Positions 1 through 14,500 of a stretch of DNA of 64,000 nt are shown piece by piece. How positions within the stretch are numbered: position 1 is the stretch's first letter; every line of letters starts with the position of its first letter. The notes beneath the pieces are model-generated. The model worked only from the letters and a program-made list of their open reading frames with translations, did no database searches and had not been told where the DNA came from. The position numbers were made by a program, and so were the translations under genes. Origin of the DNA: Ciona intestinalis (Eukaryota > Chordata > Ascidiacea > Phlebobranchia > Cionidae); contig NC_020174.2 of the NCBI RefSeq assembly GCF_000224145.3, positions 2,215,056 to 2,279,055 of the forward strand, read 5' to 3'.

Positions 1-1851
1 GCTCAGCAGTCCAGATCATGAAAATTCTTTCAAAATTTGCATGGATGCAACATCTCCAGATAATTGCTTTACCTATAAAACCCCTAAAAAATATCAGATT
101 GGTGTTTGTGAACCAACTGTAATTCTGTACGACTCACACAATTCTTCTGACTGTTCCGATGCAATTTCTTCGTATACTGATAATTCAGCATCATTACCAT
201 TGTTACAAATGATGAAAAAGAAAATGTCAGTTTGTCTGATTTATCAGAAGCAAAACAACCTGATGACAGCTTCAATGAGTCTAAACAGAAAATTTTACTT
301 GCTAGCACTAAATGGAACATTAATACAAGTAAAAGTGATTCTGTTAAACCAAAGAAGCCTCTTTACTATGATAATGTATCAGTTTGTCAGGAGTCATTGT
401 ATTCTGAGGCTGAATCCACCGTGCCAAAAGACTGTTCTATTTGGGACAGTAAAAATACCTCCAAAAATAAGTCAGAGACTTTAGTTCAAACAGAGGATAC
501 AAGTTCACCTGGTTTATCAAAATTTTCTCAGCCTTTGTGTGCAGTTAATATTCAGGATGATGCAGAAAAACTGTTGATTCAACAGACATATTCTATACCA
601 AATATAGGGGAGGAAGATACTTTGCGTGTGTATTCCGACCCTGATGGTTATTCATTTATTGAGCATGTCTGCCGTTCTACTACCAAATCACCCAACATCA
701 CAGAACTGTCGTTCTGTACTGCGTCTTCTGCAGATGCCACTGAAATGTATTCATGGAAATCTTTTATTGACAGTGACTTCGATGAACTCAGTGGACATAT
801 GAGTCTTGATGAAACATTAGAAGCACCAATACCCCTAGAAATTCAACAAATGACAGATGCAGAATTAAAATCAGGACTAATTTCTTGTGGAGTTAAAGTT
901 GGGCCAATTGCAGCTGGCAGAAAGCAATACCAAAAACAACTTGTTCTGCGTAGGCAAGAACAGTGTGGCAATCATAATTTGAAAAACAAATCTGCACTCA
1001 GCATCAGTGGTCCAAGTATTTCTGAGAAAACATTAGATACACCATTACCACTCGAAATTCAACAAATGACAGATGCGGAACTGCAATCAGAACTCATTTC
1101 ATATGGAGTTACTGTTGGCCCCATTGCACCTGCCAGAAAGCAGTACCAAAAACAACTGGTTTTGTGCAGACGGGGAAAAACAGGCAATCATAGTTCTAAT
1201 GATGAATGCATCACTCCATATTCACAAGAATTACGACGCTTGTTTATTTTCAAACAATTGCCAACTTCCAATGAAGATGACCAAACTTTGAGACTTGAAT
1301 TTGACAATTCTAACTTAAGACTACGAGAAGGCAACTCTAAAGATTGTTTTAACTATTTACTCTTAGATCCAAGGGTTACTAAAAATCTGCCTTCACGAAT
1401 AAACCAACTAAGTGAGGTAGAATGTTTAAAGATTTTCTCAGGTGCAATATTTTATGTTGGTAAAGGAAAACGCTCAAGGCCATACGATCATTTTAAAGAC
1501 GCCATTCGTGCGAAGACAAACAACCAATGCAGTGCGAAACTGCAGCACATTTTAGACATATGGAAAAATGACTGTGGTGTTATTTCACTTCATGTTTTCC
1601 AAAATGTTGTTTCAGAGGAAGCCCATACAAGAGAAGCAGCAATGATAGCTGCTATAGGTGTTCCAAATTTGACTAACTGTGTACGGGGAAAATGCTATGG
1701 TTCCGCAAGCAAGTGGACGCTATCACGCTTGCGACATTACGGGGCATTTCTTTTTGTATCCGCTATGCGTATTTTATTAGTTGAGGGTGAACGACAAATT
1801 AGGCCAACTCAAATTTTAAGTCAACGAAAAAGAAGAGGAGTTAAATCATGA
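1..1851 (+). CDS. ANKLE1: ANKLE1-like LEM-domain GIY-YIG endonuclease, 3' part
   Basis: Partial gene, cut by the window start. Two LEM-like repeats of about 45 residues (823-957 and 1036-1173) share the string LEIQQMTDAEL and the ending RKQYQKQLV. A GIY-YIG nuclease domain follows (about 1435-1740), with FYVGKGKRSRPYDHF as the core. This order matches ANKLE1, a DNA-cleaving nuclease whose N-terminal ankyrin repeats would lie upstream. The main frame is open from 184 to the TGA at 1849. Bases 2-207 read well only in a different frame (ending near NSASLPLL), so either an intron is spliced near the TTCAG at 184-188 or there is a frameshift in this stretch. The stop is followed by AATAAA at 2014. 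The identity is firm; the 5' join is not resolved. Confidence 0.85.
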
Positions 1852-2524
1852 ATAAGTTGTGCTTCGTTTATTATGAATTTCTTTACAAAATATATTTATT
1901 TTATTTTATTTTATATATGTGCTTCAAAATACCGTTACACTATGTGATTATAGTGTTCAAGTGTTGTATTAATTTTTTTGTTCCACTGTTATTTTACATA
2001 TATGTAACATAACAATAAAACATTAGCATTTCACGTAAGCATTACCTGGTGAATGTTTCATAATATTTTCAATAGTTGATTAAATTCATCTTTAATGGTA
2101 CACTGTTATTTATATTTTGGAACAGGCTAAAACAGCAAACTTTTTTACTTCTTATGACATCTGCTCGTATTTTATTTTTAACAAAACATATAGTAGAGTG
2201 GGGTCAGGTGGTTCATGTATTCATTCTCTTATCTTTTACCATTTAATAGCAAACAAAGATTATTTTATTGAATTGTAAAACAAATTGTTAAAAATGCAAG
2301 TTAAAAATGCCATTAAATATGGGATATTAGGTGCTAACAGCATCCGTCTTACCTCGCAGTACTATACATGCCTAATTGATTTACATATTACATTTATCGA
2401 TACAAAGTTTAAAACTTTATCTTCTTCTACAGCGCTGGAACCTTTTTTGCTTTTTTACCAATTTTTCTTTCATTCAACTATTTTCCAGATTGCCACGGAT
2501 AGTAAGCCTGCACCAGGCTCCAAA
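1852..2524. other. Intergenic and 5' UTR sequence between ANKLE1-like and ABCA3-like genes
   Basis: Contains the 3' UTR of the upstream gene, a MITE fragment at about 2192-2262 (GTAGAGTGGGGTCAGGTGG) and a good splice acceptor, TTTTCCAG, at 2481-2488. The acceptor is 36 bases before the proposed start codon of the transporter. I see no upstream coding exon, so this is a 5' UTR intron or a spliced-leader acceptor. Confidence 0.5.
2014..2019 (+). terminator. Polyadenylation signal of the ANKLE1-like gene
   Basis: AATAAA lies 163 bases after the stop codon, in AT-rich sequence with no further coding frame. Confidence 0.6.
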
Positions 2525-5500
2525 ATGCACGCCTGGGACCAATTTTGTTTGCTGTTCTGGAAAAACTTTGTGTTACAAAAGCGAAGGCCTATTGCAACTG
2601 TAATTGAACTTTTACTACCTCTTCTATTCGCTGTTTTACTCGTGATTATACGACAAGAGGTTGATGTTACCAACTATCCAAACATAACAACTTGGAGGTA
2701 TATATTATGAGTATATAGGCTACATTGTATATTTCATACCGAACTACAAAATGAATGACTTGCGTTTTACATTTATTAATACTTATTGAATAGTCGAATA
2801 CACAATTTTTTTTAATAACATCAGTTGTCATAACTTATTAATCAGTAGCCATTAATCTACTGATGTTATATGTTGAAATGGTATACAGAGTTTGAGTTAC
2901 ACACTAGATAAGTTCACATGGATTTTCTGTTTCATACACCCCATGCCTGCTTACAAGTTACCAAGTATCCGATATATGTGACTAAGTGGGTGAATGTTTT
3001 TCTGTATGGCCTACAATTTAGACAACCCTTTAGTGACCACTAGGTTGAAGAAATTGACATTAAGCTGCTTGCCAAAGAGACATACATCTACTGGTCTACA
3101 ATGGTAGCAGCAACGAGCCTTGAACTTATATCTTCTGGTTTGGAGGCAGGCGTGTTAACCACTTTGCTACTGTGTGAACTTTCTGTTTAATATTATATAC
3201 GTATTATATATATTGTATTTTAATCTCACCATTTACCCATATCCTAATTTAATTTCATTTTATCCCAGGGAGTTCTCTGTAAACAATCTGCCTGAGTTTC
3301 CGTATTCAGTTGTGCCTGAAGATGAACATTTCAACATAGCTTATGTGCCAAACAACATACAAGGAATTCATGATGTCATGGATTCTGTTAAAACAAGACT
3401 AAACAATGTGCCAAGGTCTAGAATAGAAAAGAAATGCAACATTGGTAAGTTTATAAGTGAACTTGCCTCTGCTTTTTAATTTGAATACTTTTTATGTTAA
3501 CAGACATCAATGAAATAAAGACTTTATTGGCAAATCTTGATCAAGATACCCCAGGTAATTAATACTTTAAAATATATAATCCATGTATTTATATATATTA
3601 TAGTCAGATTTTACTCAGTTAAAATATTGTATGTGTTATCGGCAAGTTTTCACATATATCCTGGTAACCCAGGTATTACTATTTAGCACTTAATGTAATA
3701 TATAGTCAGTTTTACTGACTTAGAATGTTAAATGTCTGCACCAGGTAAACAACAGTATAAAAAATAAATACCTGATATACTTCAGCATACAGAGATTAGA
3801 TATCAACAGACTAAAGACACAGAAAATACAGTCGCTCTCACTGCCAAGCCTTTGTACTTGTAAAACTTTTCGTTTTTTTTTAACTAACGAGTTATATATC
3901 TAAAGTAGGGTTGGGGGAAGATGGGACACCTTTCATTCTATTTTCTCGTCCCATTTGGTAGTGAACAAAGAATATTCAAAGAATTATAAATCCGTATCCT
4001 CCTAACCACCATAGGCCGCTGTTAATTGTTTAAAATACGATTCAGTATATTTGGATATTATGTGCTTAAGGTGTCCCATCTTGACCCCACCCTACTATAT
4101 ATGTGTGTATGTCCATAATATAAATTGAAGTAAGTTTTTACAAAAAGTCAGCAAATGTGCCTGGCACATTGGCAACATAAAGTCAATAACAACCATGTAC
4201 TAGAATATTAAGTAAATTGTGATTGCTTATCCTCAGAACAAAGCAATGTATCTATGCCTGGAATGGTCAATTCCACTGGTAGTAACGTGCAAGGAATGCC
4301 AGTCATGATGCTTATTCGACTCAGTGGTAATATATATAGTCTCCTAATAGGTTATAATTCAGTTTAGGCATCAGTGTATGTATTGCCACACACCGTGTTT
4401 ACAGTACTGCAGTTTTGTAGGATGTTTTATCTTCTAGTTTGTAGAACTTTCAAGTCACAATTTCCACAAAATGGGTTACATTGAAAACGATGTGTGACAT
4501 TGATATTATATATAATAAAGAAAATTTCTATATAGTTTAGTATGAGAGTATGATTTGATTAAGCACAAGAAAAAAACACACAGATATATATTGTGGTAGA
4601 CAAGAATAGCGCAGAGCAGTTTTACATAAGCAAAGAAAAAGAAAGGCAGCTATTTTAAACTATATTTTAATATGAGACTTTTGTGTGTGTTGTAATTGTA
4701 TAGAATATATATTTAAAATACCTTGAAGTAGGATTGATTTAATAAAATTCTGAGAAATGAGACATTAAAATAGGTTGCAACTTACAGTAGGTTTGTATGT
4801 TTTGGAACACTTAAAAGCTAAATTAATTTAACAATCAAGTTTTTTTTCATGACATATTTTTTAGAGTTTTTATATGACATATTTTTTTTTATGATATATA
4901 TATATATCTAATGACTAATCTATATTTTTTGAGTTTGTATATTTTGACAATCTATATTTTGACAGCTGATCAAATGGTTGATTCTCTGCCATCTGGTATG
5001 AAGCAAGTGTTGGAAGATGTGGCATTAGAATCAAACACAACTGCCAGCAACCTTGTATTTGATGCCATTATAAGCGGCAATGTTGATGAATTAATGAAAA
5101 AGGTTTCATCGAGATACATGACGCAAACTATGGGTAGGTACAGGTGTTATTATGTATTAATTAGCCTACTATATTCAAAAAAATACGAAATGGGTTAAAA
5201 AATTTTTTTTTTAAAGGGGGATGGGAGGTTGGCCCCTATACCCCTTGGCTGCGCCGCTGAATACACCACATTTTTAAAATTAGCACCTGGGTTTAATATA
5301 TGATGAGGAACAGGCAGTTTAACTAACTGTTGCATAATTTTAAAAACCTCTGATGTTTGCAGTTTCCATGTTTGCAATATTTAACTAGGAGATTGGGACT
5401 TTAGCCCTAACCATGCCATTACCTTATCATTACCTCATTGTAGTACACTATTAACACCTCATGAGGTGATGTTAAGTGAATTCTGTGGTTACATTGTTTA

Positions 5501-8500
5501 AATGCAGGAAAACCCATAGTTGTCAAACATTAGAAACCTCTGCTACCAGGCATAATAATCTGTAATCTATTGCCTCTGTAATCTATAATTAATCTATTGC
5601 CAGCTCATCTGGTATACAATACAACGTAGTGTATTTCCAACACATTCTATGATTAAGTCTTGCCAGATGGCAGAGGAAATGTCGGAAATACACTACGTTG
5701 TATTGTATACCAGGTGAGCTGGCAATAGATTAATTAGAAACCTCATTAATTAAATTAGTGCATACAAAATAATTTAGCTGTAATTTATTACACCTGCACC
5801 TTACATTAATATATGCGGATCCATACACCGATACACATCTTTTTACACTGAATAATCCTAAATCTATAGTAGGGTGGGGTAAGATGAGACATCCTTTTAT
5901 TCTATTTTCTTGTCCCATTTGCTAGTAACAAAGAACCTTTAAAGAAATATATAACTGTATCTTCACCACTCACATAGCATAGGCCGTTGTTAAGTGTTTA
6001 AAACAAGATTAGGATATTATGTGCTAAAGTTGTCCCATCATGCCCCACAGTAGCACACCAAATTTGGAACTAAATGTTACTCCCATTTAAAACCTTTATG
6101 ATATACAGAATGCCTGGTAAGTCAATTACCACAAGATCAACAGGATATGATGGATTTGTTTTCAAGCACCAGTAATGTCACTGAAAATTCTCGGACCAAC
6201 TCATCTAGCAACCTGACCTCTGCTTTCAAGTCACTCATTTCATTCTTTGGCGTTGTTCCTAAAATAAACTGTAAGTAGTAGTAACGGACCTCACCCACAT
6301 AGAATAGAATAAAAAAACTCTATTTGTAGATATTTATATTTCTGCTTTGAAATGTTTTTTTTTGTGGGGGATTTTTAACCTGTGTCATAATACTTTGGTT
6401 ATTGGATTAGTATGTTGTGGTACCTTGGTACAGTGGTTAATATGCCTGCCTCTAATCCAGAGGACTGGGGTTTGAGGCTAGACGTTGCTACAATTGTGGG
6501 CGTATGTGTTTTTTGGCAAGACACTTAACGGCAATTGCTCAACCCAGTGGTTCCTAATGGGTTGTCTAAATTATCAGCCATACATAAAAAATCCCCCAAA
6601 ATATTCACTCTCAAAGTAACATACATGGTAACTTGTAAGCGGGCACGAGGTGTATGAAACAAAACACCTGCGTTCAACGACTGTTGTTTTCCGGCTATGC
6701 AGGGATAAAGCAAGTTACATTCAAATGTACAATGTTACTAACTAAGTCTGCTTCAGCGTAATGTTTGTTATTTGTTATTTCAACTGTGTAGTGGATAAGT
6801 TAAATTATGTTCAAATCATTAATAATTCATCTAACTAAAATTAATTTTCAGTGATCTCTTTTCCAACTGAAGAAGATTTCTTGCTTTACGTAAAAAATGA
6901 CACAAACCTTAAAAAGACTCTTGCCGGCGTTATCTTTACTGGCGAATTCCCAGATAATACTTTTTCAAACAATGTGAAAATTACTTTTCGTTTTCACTGT
7001 GACCCCATTAGTTCTTCAGTAAAAGACGGCGCAAAATTTACTGGAATGTAAGTGATCAATTTTGTAATATTTTATTTAATGATATATACATATAGTATAT
7101 ATGTATATATATTTCCTCTTACTCACATATATGCTTAAAAAATGTTTAAAAAACTATTTCAGCAATCATTAATTGCACTTAAAGTACTTTTTAATTTTTA
7201 TTTTTTTGTCTGAAAAACTGATTAAAAATTTATTTAATATTTCACTTTTTGGGTGAAAAAGTATTAAAAAAGGTGTTTTAAACCTTTTTGGTTTCAAATT
7301 CTTTATTTACAGCACTGATACATGGAAAACTGCGAAGTTATTTCCTGGTTTTCAACTCCCTGGTCCCAGATCTGTTAATTCATCCCGTGGTGGAAAACCT
7401 GGGTACTATGATGAAGGTATTCATATTAATATTGCTGTCTGTTGATAAGTTTTTATTTTGGTATATCATTTTATTTTATTTTTCTCAACCCAGTGGCCAC
7501 TAGTGGGTTGTCTAAATTATCGGCCATACATAAAAAAATCACCAAACATATTCTGTGAAAGTAACATAACATGTAAGCTGTCTCAAGGTGTATTCTGATT
7601 TTTTAATAGATAATATAAAATTCATGATAAATGAGTATAATATTATATATGTATAATATCATATTGGTTAAAAGCATATTTGATATATGATACACAGTTT
7701 AACATTAGAGACTTTTACACTACCAATATATTGGTTTAAAGGTTACTTGTAAAAGGGTGAACAAATAAACATCCAGCTTTGACAATAAAATTGAACACCA
7801 CATTTGAATCCTATACCCAGCGTATCATACTTTTAATGTTTATTTACATAACTATATTGGATTATTGGGCTATTTTATGTTGCTCGTTTCCTGTTAGCTT
7901 ACAATACAGGTCTACAGCATATATGTGCACAATAAGTTACTAATTTGTTATACCTTTTTTATATGTGCAAAATAAGAGACTCATTTATTTTATACAGATA
8001 AACAATTAATATTATTTAGTTTAATAATTTTAAATCATGTGTAAGCCTTTTCCTAATTTTTTACAAAATTTTATATTTTTTTCCCTCAAGGATTCCTTGC
8101 ACTGATGCATGGTGTGAACATGGGTATTGCAGACACTTTAACCAACACTTCTATTCTTGACAACATGGTTTTAAAAAGGTTTCCTTTCCCACCCTATATT
8201 ATGGATACTTTTGTTAGTAAGTATTGTATGTTGTAACGAATAGTGCAAATGTGATATTTATGTGTTTATTTCTATTACGAAATATATTTATTTGTATTAA
8301 TATGTAATATGTTTATTTTTGTTGCAAAATATGTTTTTTGTATTATGTGTATCGGCCCAAGGAAAAAACAAAACAAATAATATTAAAATTCCTAGAAAAA
8401 AATGTAATTTTTATTTAAAAATGTTATGTAATTTTTATAATGTTTATTCTTGAGTAATATGAAGTTTTTTGTGATAACTAAACACATAATATATATTCAT

Positions 8501-11500
8501 ATATGTCACAATACAAATACAAATTACAATGCTTTGGGTACACGCATTTAGTTTTATATACATTTATTAAACATGTGTTATAATAGATTGTGGTAGGATG
8601 GTTTATGTTTTTATTCTCTTTTATCAGTTTTAATATAAAAATATTTACAGAATTACTCTAACTGTAAAAATGTTCTTATTTGTTAAAACTGAATTCAAAA
8701 ATATAAGATCGGGTATTTCTATAATAGCAAAAAGTTGTAACATTACTCTAAAAGAACTTCTCATATGTTAAAAACCTGTTTGGAAATATGGTTGGGGTGT
8801 TTTTATAATAGCAAACACCTTACCTAAACAATGTATTTAGTTGCAATCCAGCGTACGCTACCACTACTAGTAATGTTAAGTTTCTTCTATACCTCTCTGG
8901 TCATCGTGCGTAGTGTTGTTCTTGAAAAGGAGTCAAAAATGAAGGTAAGAAAATTGTCTTAGTTTTTTTTTTAACATTAACTAAAAAATTTGTAGTAATC
9001 TAAAATTTATGTGTTTTCTGTATTTTCCTATTTTAAAAAAGTGTTTTTTTTCGGTTTGTTTATGAAATGGTTTAAAACGGTCATAATAAACTTGTCTTAT
9101 TGTTTTTGGTCATTGTGCACATGAATGTGTCTAGAAATTGATATATAAAGAATTCTCCAATTTTAACATGAATCCCACACAAAGTTACATTGGTGGCAAC
9201 TCGTGAGCTGGCACGAGGTGTGTGAAAAACAGAACATCCGTGTTATAACGACTGTCAATTTTCCTTTTCCAAAAATAAAGCAAGTTGCATTTATTACAAA
9301 AATTGTCATCAATTATTTCTCCCCACAGGAATACATGATGATGATGGGATTATCAAACTGGCTTCACTGGTTAGCTTGGTTTGTTAAATATTTGATATTT
9401 CTTTCAATTTCCTGCTTTGGGATGGCTGGTTTCTATAAGATTCAGGTAATTTATGCAAAACCCTTAAATTTAGATACAGTAGGGTGGGGAAAGATCCATG
9501 GAACATATTTTTATTTTATTTTTTCGTGCGACTTGGTAGTAAACAAAGAACATTCAAAGAATTATAAAACTTTATCGTCCTAGCTCCCGTAGACTGTTGT
9601 TAAAAGACTCCAACCATTGTACCACATACATTTCACCTAAGAATATATTAAATTCCTAAAAGAATAATATATACATATATTCCATATGTTAAAATTTTTA
9701 GACCAGCGCTGGAAGTGTTTTGACTTATAGTGACATCACAGTTGTGTTTGTTTTTCTATTCGCTTTTTCTGCAGCAACAATAACACTTTGTTTCTTAATA
9801 TCTGTGTTTTTCTCTAAAGGTAAGTTTATGTTATGGTGTATCTTTATTAAAAAGATTTTCTTTATTAAAATGTATTACAAACGTATAAAAGCAAATTTAT
9901 AACAGCAATATTAGTAAGCGCACTGTGAGGCGTATGTGTTCTTGGGCAAGACACTTAACAGCAAATGCTCGAACCCAGTGGTCACTAATGGTTATTCTAA
10001 ATTATCAGACATACGACAAAAAACACATACACAAAATTACATATGTGGAAACTCGTATGCTGGCACGAGGTAACATAAAACAGAACACTCATGTTATAAT
10101 CCCTTTTTTTGGCCATGTGAGAATAAAGCAAGTTACATTCACTTTATTCAAAAACATATGATCTACAGCTAACGTAGCAGCAGCTGCAGGAGGAACATTA
10201 TACGGCCTCACATACATGCCATACCTATTCATGGAAAACAGCTACAGCATGTTAAGTCACCCGGTCAAGCTTATATCTTGTCTACTATCCAATGTAGCAA
10301 TGGCAAATGGTTGTCAACTCTTTGGAATGTTTGAAGGCAAAGGTAACTACCAATTAATTTATTCAGTTGCTTTTTCAAATTTTTTTTTTGATAAGTTTTT
10401 AAGGCCTTGGTGGGTGTATGATACAAATTAGTTTTTTTTTTTAATTAAAAAAAAATTTTTTTCAAGGAGTTAGTTTCAACAAGGTTATGTTCATATATAT
10501 TATGTATATATATATATATATATATAACATATCTGTTTTTTTTTACATTTTTCAGGCACAGGAATACATTGGTATAACATCAACCAAGGTGTTACAGTTG
10601 ATGACAACTTCACTTTACTTGAGGTAATCATTACATAACAATACAGACTATACAGTAATGTGTATAAGATAGAATACTGTTAGCACCAATATCCCATATA
10701 ACCTATTCGTGTTTTAAAAAAATTATCTTTTAGAGTCTCAAGGCTATGGTTTATTTTGTAAATTTTATTTGTTTACTACCAAATGGGCTGAGAAATTAGA
10801 ATGAAAACATGTCCTATTTTACCTTACCCTACTATATATAAATAACTTGAATTTAGAAAAAATCATATTTGATTTTAGTCATTTTACCATATTAAAATTT
10901 GTGCTTGCAGTCTTACAAATAATACATTAAATCTATAACAGTTACCTTCAAGCATTATTAGTTCTGTTATATTCTAATTTTCTAAAATATGTAATATCTT
11001 ACTTCACCCTATTATATAGTGTATAGTAAAGTGGGGGAAGATGGGAACACCGTAATACCTAAATGTCCTGATCGTGTTTAAAACAATTAACAACGGCCTA
11101 TGCTAGTCGTAAGAATCTGGTTTCATAATTCTTTAAATGTTCTTTGTTTACTATTTGATGGGATGAAAAAATAGAATAAAAAGGTGTCTCATTTTCCCCA
11201 ACCCTACTATATACCAAATATATATGAATGACTCTATATTACAGGTTATTCTCATGCTACTATTAGATGCAGTGTTATACATGGTACTTGCGGTTTACAT
11301 TGAGGGTGTGTGGCCTGGTGAATATGGAATCCCAAAACCTTGGTATTTTCCATTCATGGTAAGTGAATAATGATTATTCTTAATTTGTTTTATTTTTTTA
11401 TAATGTAGACACTTTTTCCTAAAATTTATTTGTAGTATTATTACTTGTTTTAATAAATCTGCTTTATGGATAAATTAATGATAGTGGTTATAACATATAT

Positions 11501-14500
11501 AAGCTATCGGCCATGTCACCTTTAAAAATATATGAAAATAAAAAATAAAAGGTTTATAAAATGGATTTAAATGTTTGGTATCATTCTATTTTGTTTTCAA
11601 TTTTTATTACGGATCTTTTAGTTTAAGTTTTCAATAATTTAAAATTTGTTTTTTACATGACGTTAGTTTTCAATATTTGAAGTAAGAATTTTTGTTTACA
11701 TTGCCAAGCCATGCCTGCCATAAAAGTATAAAAACTCCTGATTTTATAAGCATTTTATTCACACAGAAATCTTACTGGTTTGGAGTTACAACTACCGGTA
11801 AATACAACCCAGTTGGCACAGAAGTTGGAGAAGAAAATGAAATATTTGCCGATAATTCAATAAATGGAAACGATAAGGAATATTTTGAAGATGAACCAAA
11901 TAACTTGAGAAAAGTTGTCGAAATTAAAGGGTTACGAAAAGTAAGCTCATGTTTTTTTGTTGGTACAGTTTTGTGTTTTGCTTTCTATTCTATATGGGTG
12001 GGGTCCTACAAGCTAGAGCTATTGGTCAAAGTTGTGCCCACATACACAGATAAATTCTTAGGACGCATACACTTGTCATTTTCGTTGTTTTGGAAGGAAA
12101 CCTTTTTTATCCCGAGTTATCATGTATGGAATTTTGTGGGTGATGGTTTTTGTACGGCTGACAATTTAGACAACCCATTAGTGAGTGACCACTGGGTTGG
12201 AGCAATTGTTGTTGGTTGTCTTGCCCACAACGGTAGTAATGACCAGCCTTGGTTAGCGTGCAGAGGTTTCACTTTCAAGGCTCATCGCTGCTACCATTGT
12301 GAGGTAATTTGTCTTTGAGCAAGACATTTAACGGCAATTGCTGCAACCAAACGATCACTAATGGGTTATCTTATTTGTCACCAATACCAAAAAACATCAA
12401 TAGAAAAACCAGGTTTTGTGTATATCTTAGGTTTAAATATATATCATTTTTTTCTATCACAAAATTTTACTTTAATTTTCCACCACCAGGTGTTTAAAGG
12501 CAACAAAGAAAAAGTTGCAGTTGACAATCTTAACATAAACATGTATGAAGGTCAGATAACTGTCTTGCTTGGACATAACGGAGCTGGCAAAACAACAACC
12601 ATGTCTATGCTTACTGGTAAGTATTTTTTCTGAAAAGCTAATTTAATTGATAAAAAGTTAGATTCGATAAGCGAAATTTGTCAGGTTCAAGGTTTGATGC
12701 TTTTATAATGATTAGTATGTGGCTTTTTTATATCTAGCCGATTTATTTTAAATGCCCCAATTTAATTATTGCACAAAGTACAAACACAATCAGGAAAATG
12801 GGATTTATGTGCTAGTATTATCCCATTTTACCCCAAATTACTCTACCTGGATCTAGTGCTATAAAATACGTAACAAACAAAATCAGTACCCGCAAATTGT
12901 GTTGTATCTATTTCATAGCACCAGATCAAGACTGTGTTTCTTTACACAAGATCTGTTCTATCATATAAACATTAGGGCTAGATTCACAGAGTTTATTACA
13001 GTTATCCAATCTAGTGGTTCTCAAACGCTTTATCTTATGGTCCAGTAAACTTTCAAAACGAATTTCGCTGACAGTGAATCTTTAAAAATAAAATCTGCCC
13101 AAAATGTAATTATGACAAAGAATGCAAATCAAAAGCAAAGAATGGAAACTTCAATTTAATGAGAACTTTGCTGTCGTCCTTTTGATAATTAACTTAGTTC
13201 TATTGACGTTTCTTGCGTTTTGCAATTGAGATATAAGTTTGTAATATATTTAGCGGAAGTTGACGCATCACGCGCCGGTTTATGGACTGCTGGTCGAGAA
13301 CCACTGATTTAATCAACTGATATTTTAACCATAGGATTCTTCCCCCCCACAAGTGGTGATGCAAAGATAATGGGTCACAGTATATTGGATGATATGAAGG
13401 GAGTTAGAGAATCACTTGGTCTTTGTCCTCAGTTTAACATTCTCTTTGATTTGTTGACAGTAGATGAACACCTGTATTTCTTTGCAAGGGTAAGCTGTAA
13501 CCACATAGGCACCTAAAATCTGGTCTTATATTATTATATTTCTGTATGCTCCAACCTAGTGGTCAATAACGGTTTGTCTAAATTGTCTGTAACATAAAAT
13601 AAGAGAAGACTAGTGCCGTAGCACATTTGGTTAGCGCACCTGCCTCTAACCTAGAGGTAATAGGTTCAAGGCTTGTCACCGCTACCATTGTGGGTATATG
13701 TGTATTGGGCAAGATTTAAACGCATTAAAGGGCAATGACAAGCACGAAAATCCCTTTTAACATTTGCTGCACTTTTTTTAGTTGAAAGGAATCGCAAAAT
13801 CTGAAGTGAAAAAGGAATGCGATGATATGAGAAATATATTAAAACTCAACGATAAAGCTTCTGCCCAGTCATGTACATTGTCAGGGGGAATGAAAAGAAA
13901 ACTTTCTGTTGGAATTGCTCTTTCTGCTGGATCTAAAGTAATTTCTTCTAATTGTTAATTTATCTAAATATAAGGAATATTATTTTAGGTCTGAGATTTT
14001 TTGGCAAATTTTCATGTGATTAAATTTTATTGTGAAAGACCGGCGTTTATTCTGCCATATCCGGCTATGTCACTATGTGTCTTGTCTAGAGAGAGCCACA
14101 TAGATAGCAACCCCCAGCAGCATCAACAATATGTCTCATTATCTTGACAGCAACAGGAATATATATATAAGGAAATGTATCCCTGTTTTTGATCTTTTTG
14201 ACCAAGTAATACAAACCATTTTGTGCTCTTTATTTTTCTTAAACTCAGTTGGTATATATGATATACCAAGGCTTCCCAATCTTTTTTAAAATTTACTCTC
14301 TGAAAATCCTTAAATTTTTTAACTCCCGAAAGTTCGTTTTTGGAAAATTGGTATACTCTTGGCGGGCCCTGAAGGTCGTTACACTGTCAAAATAAGTTTT
14401 TTTGATATATCAACAACTTGATATGTTCCAGTATGTCATATTGGATGAACCAACATCCGGAATGGATCCTGCTGCTCGAAGAGCGATCTGGGAGGTCCTC

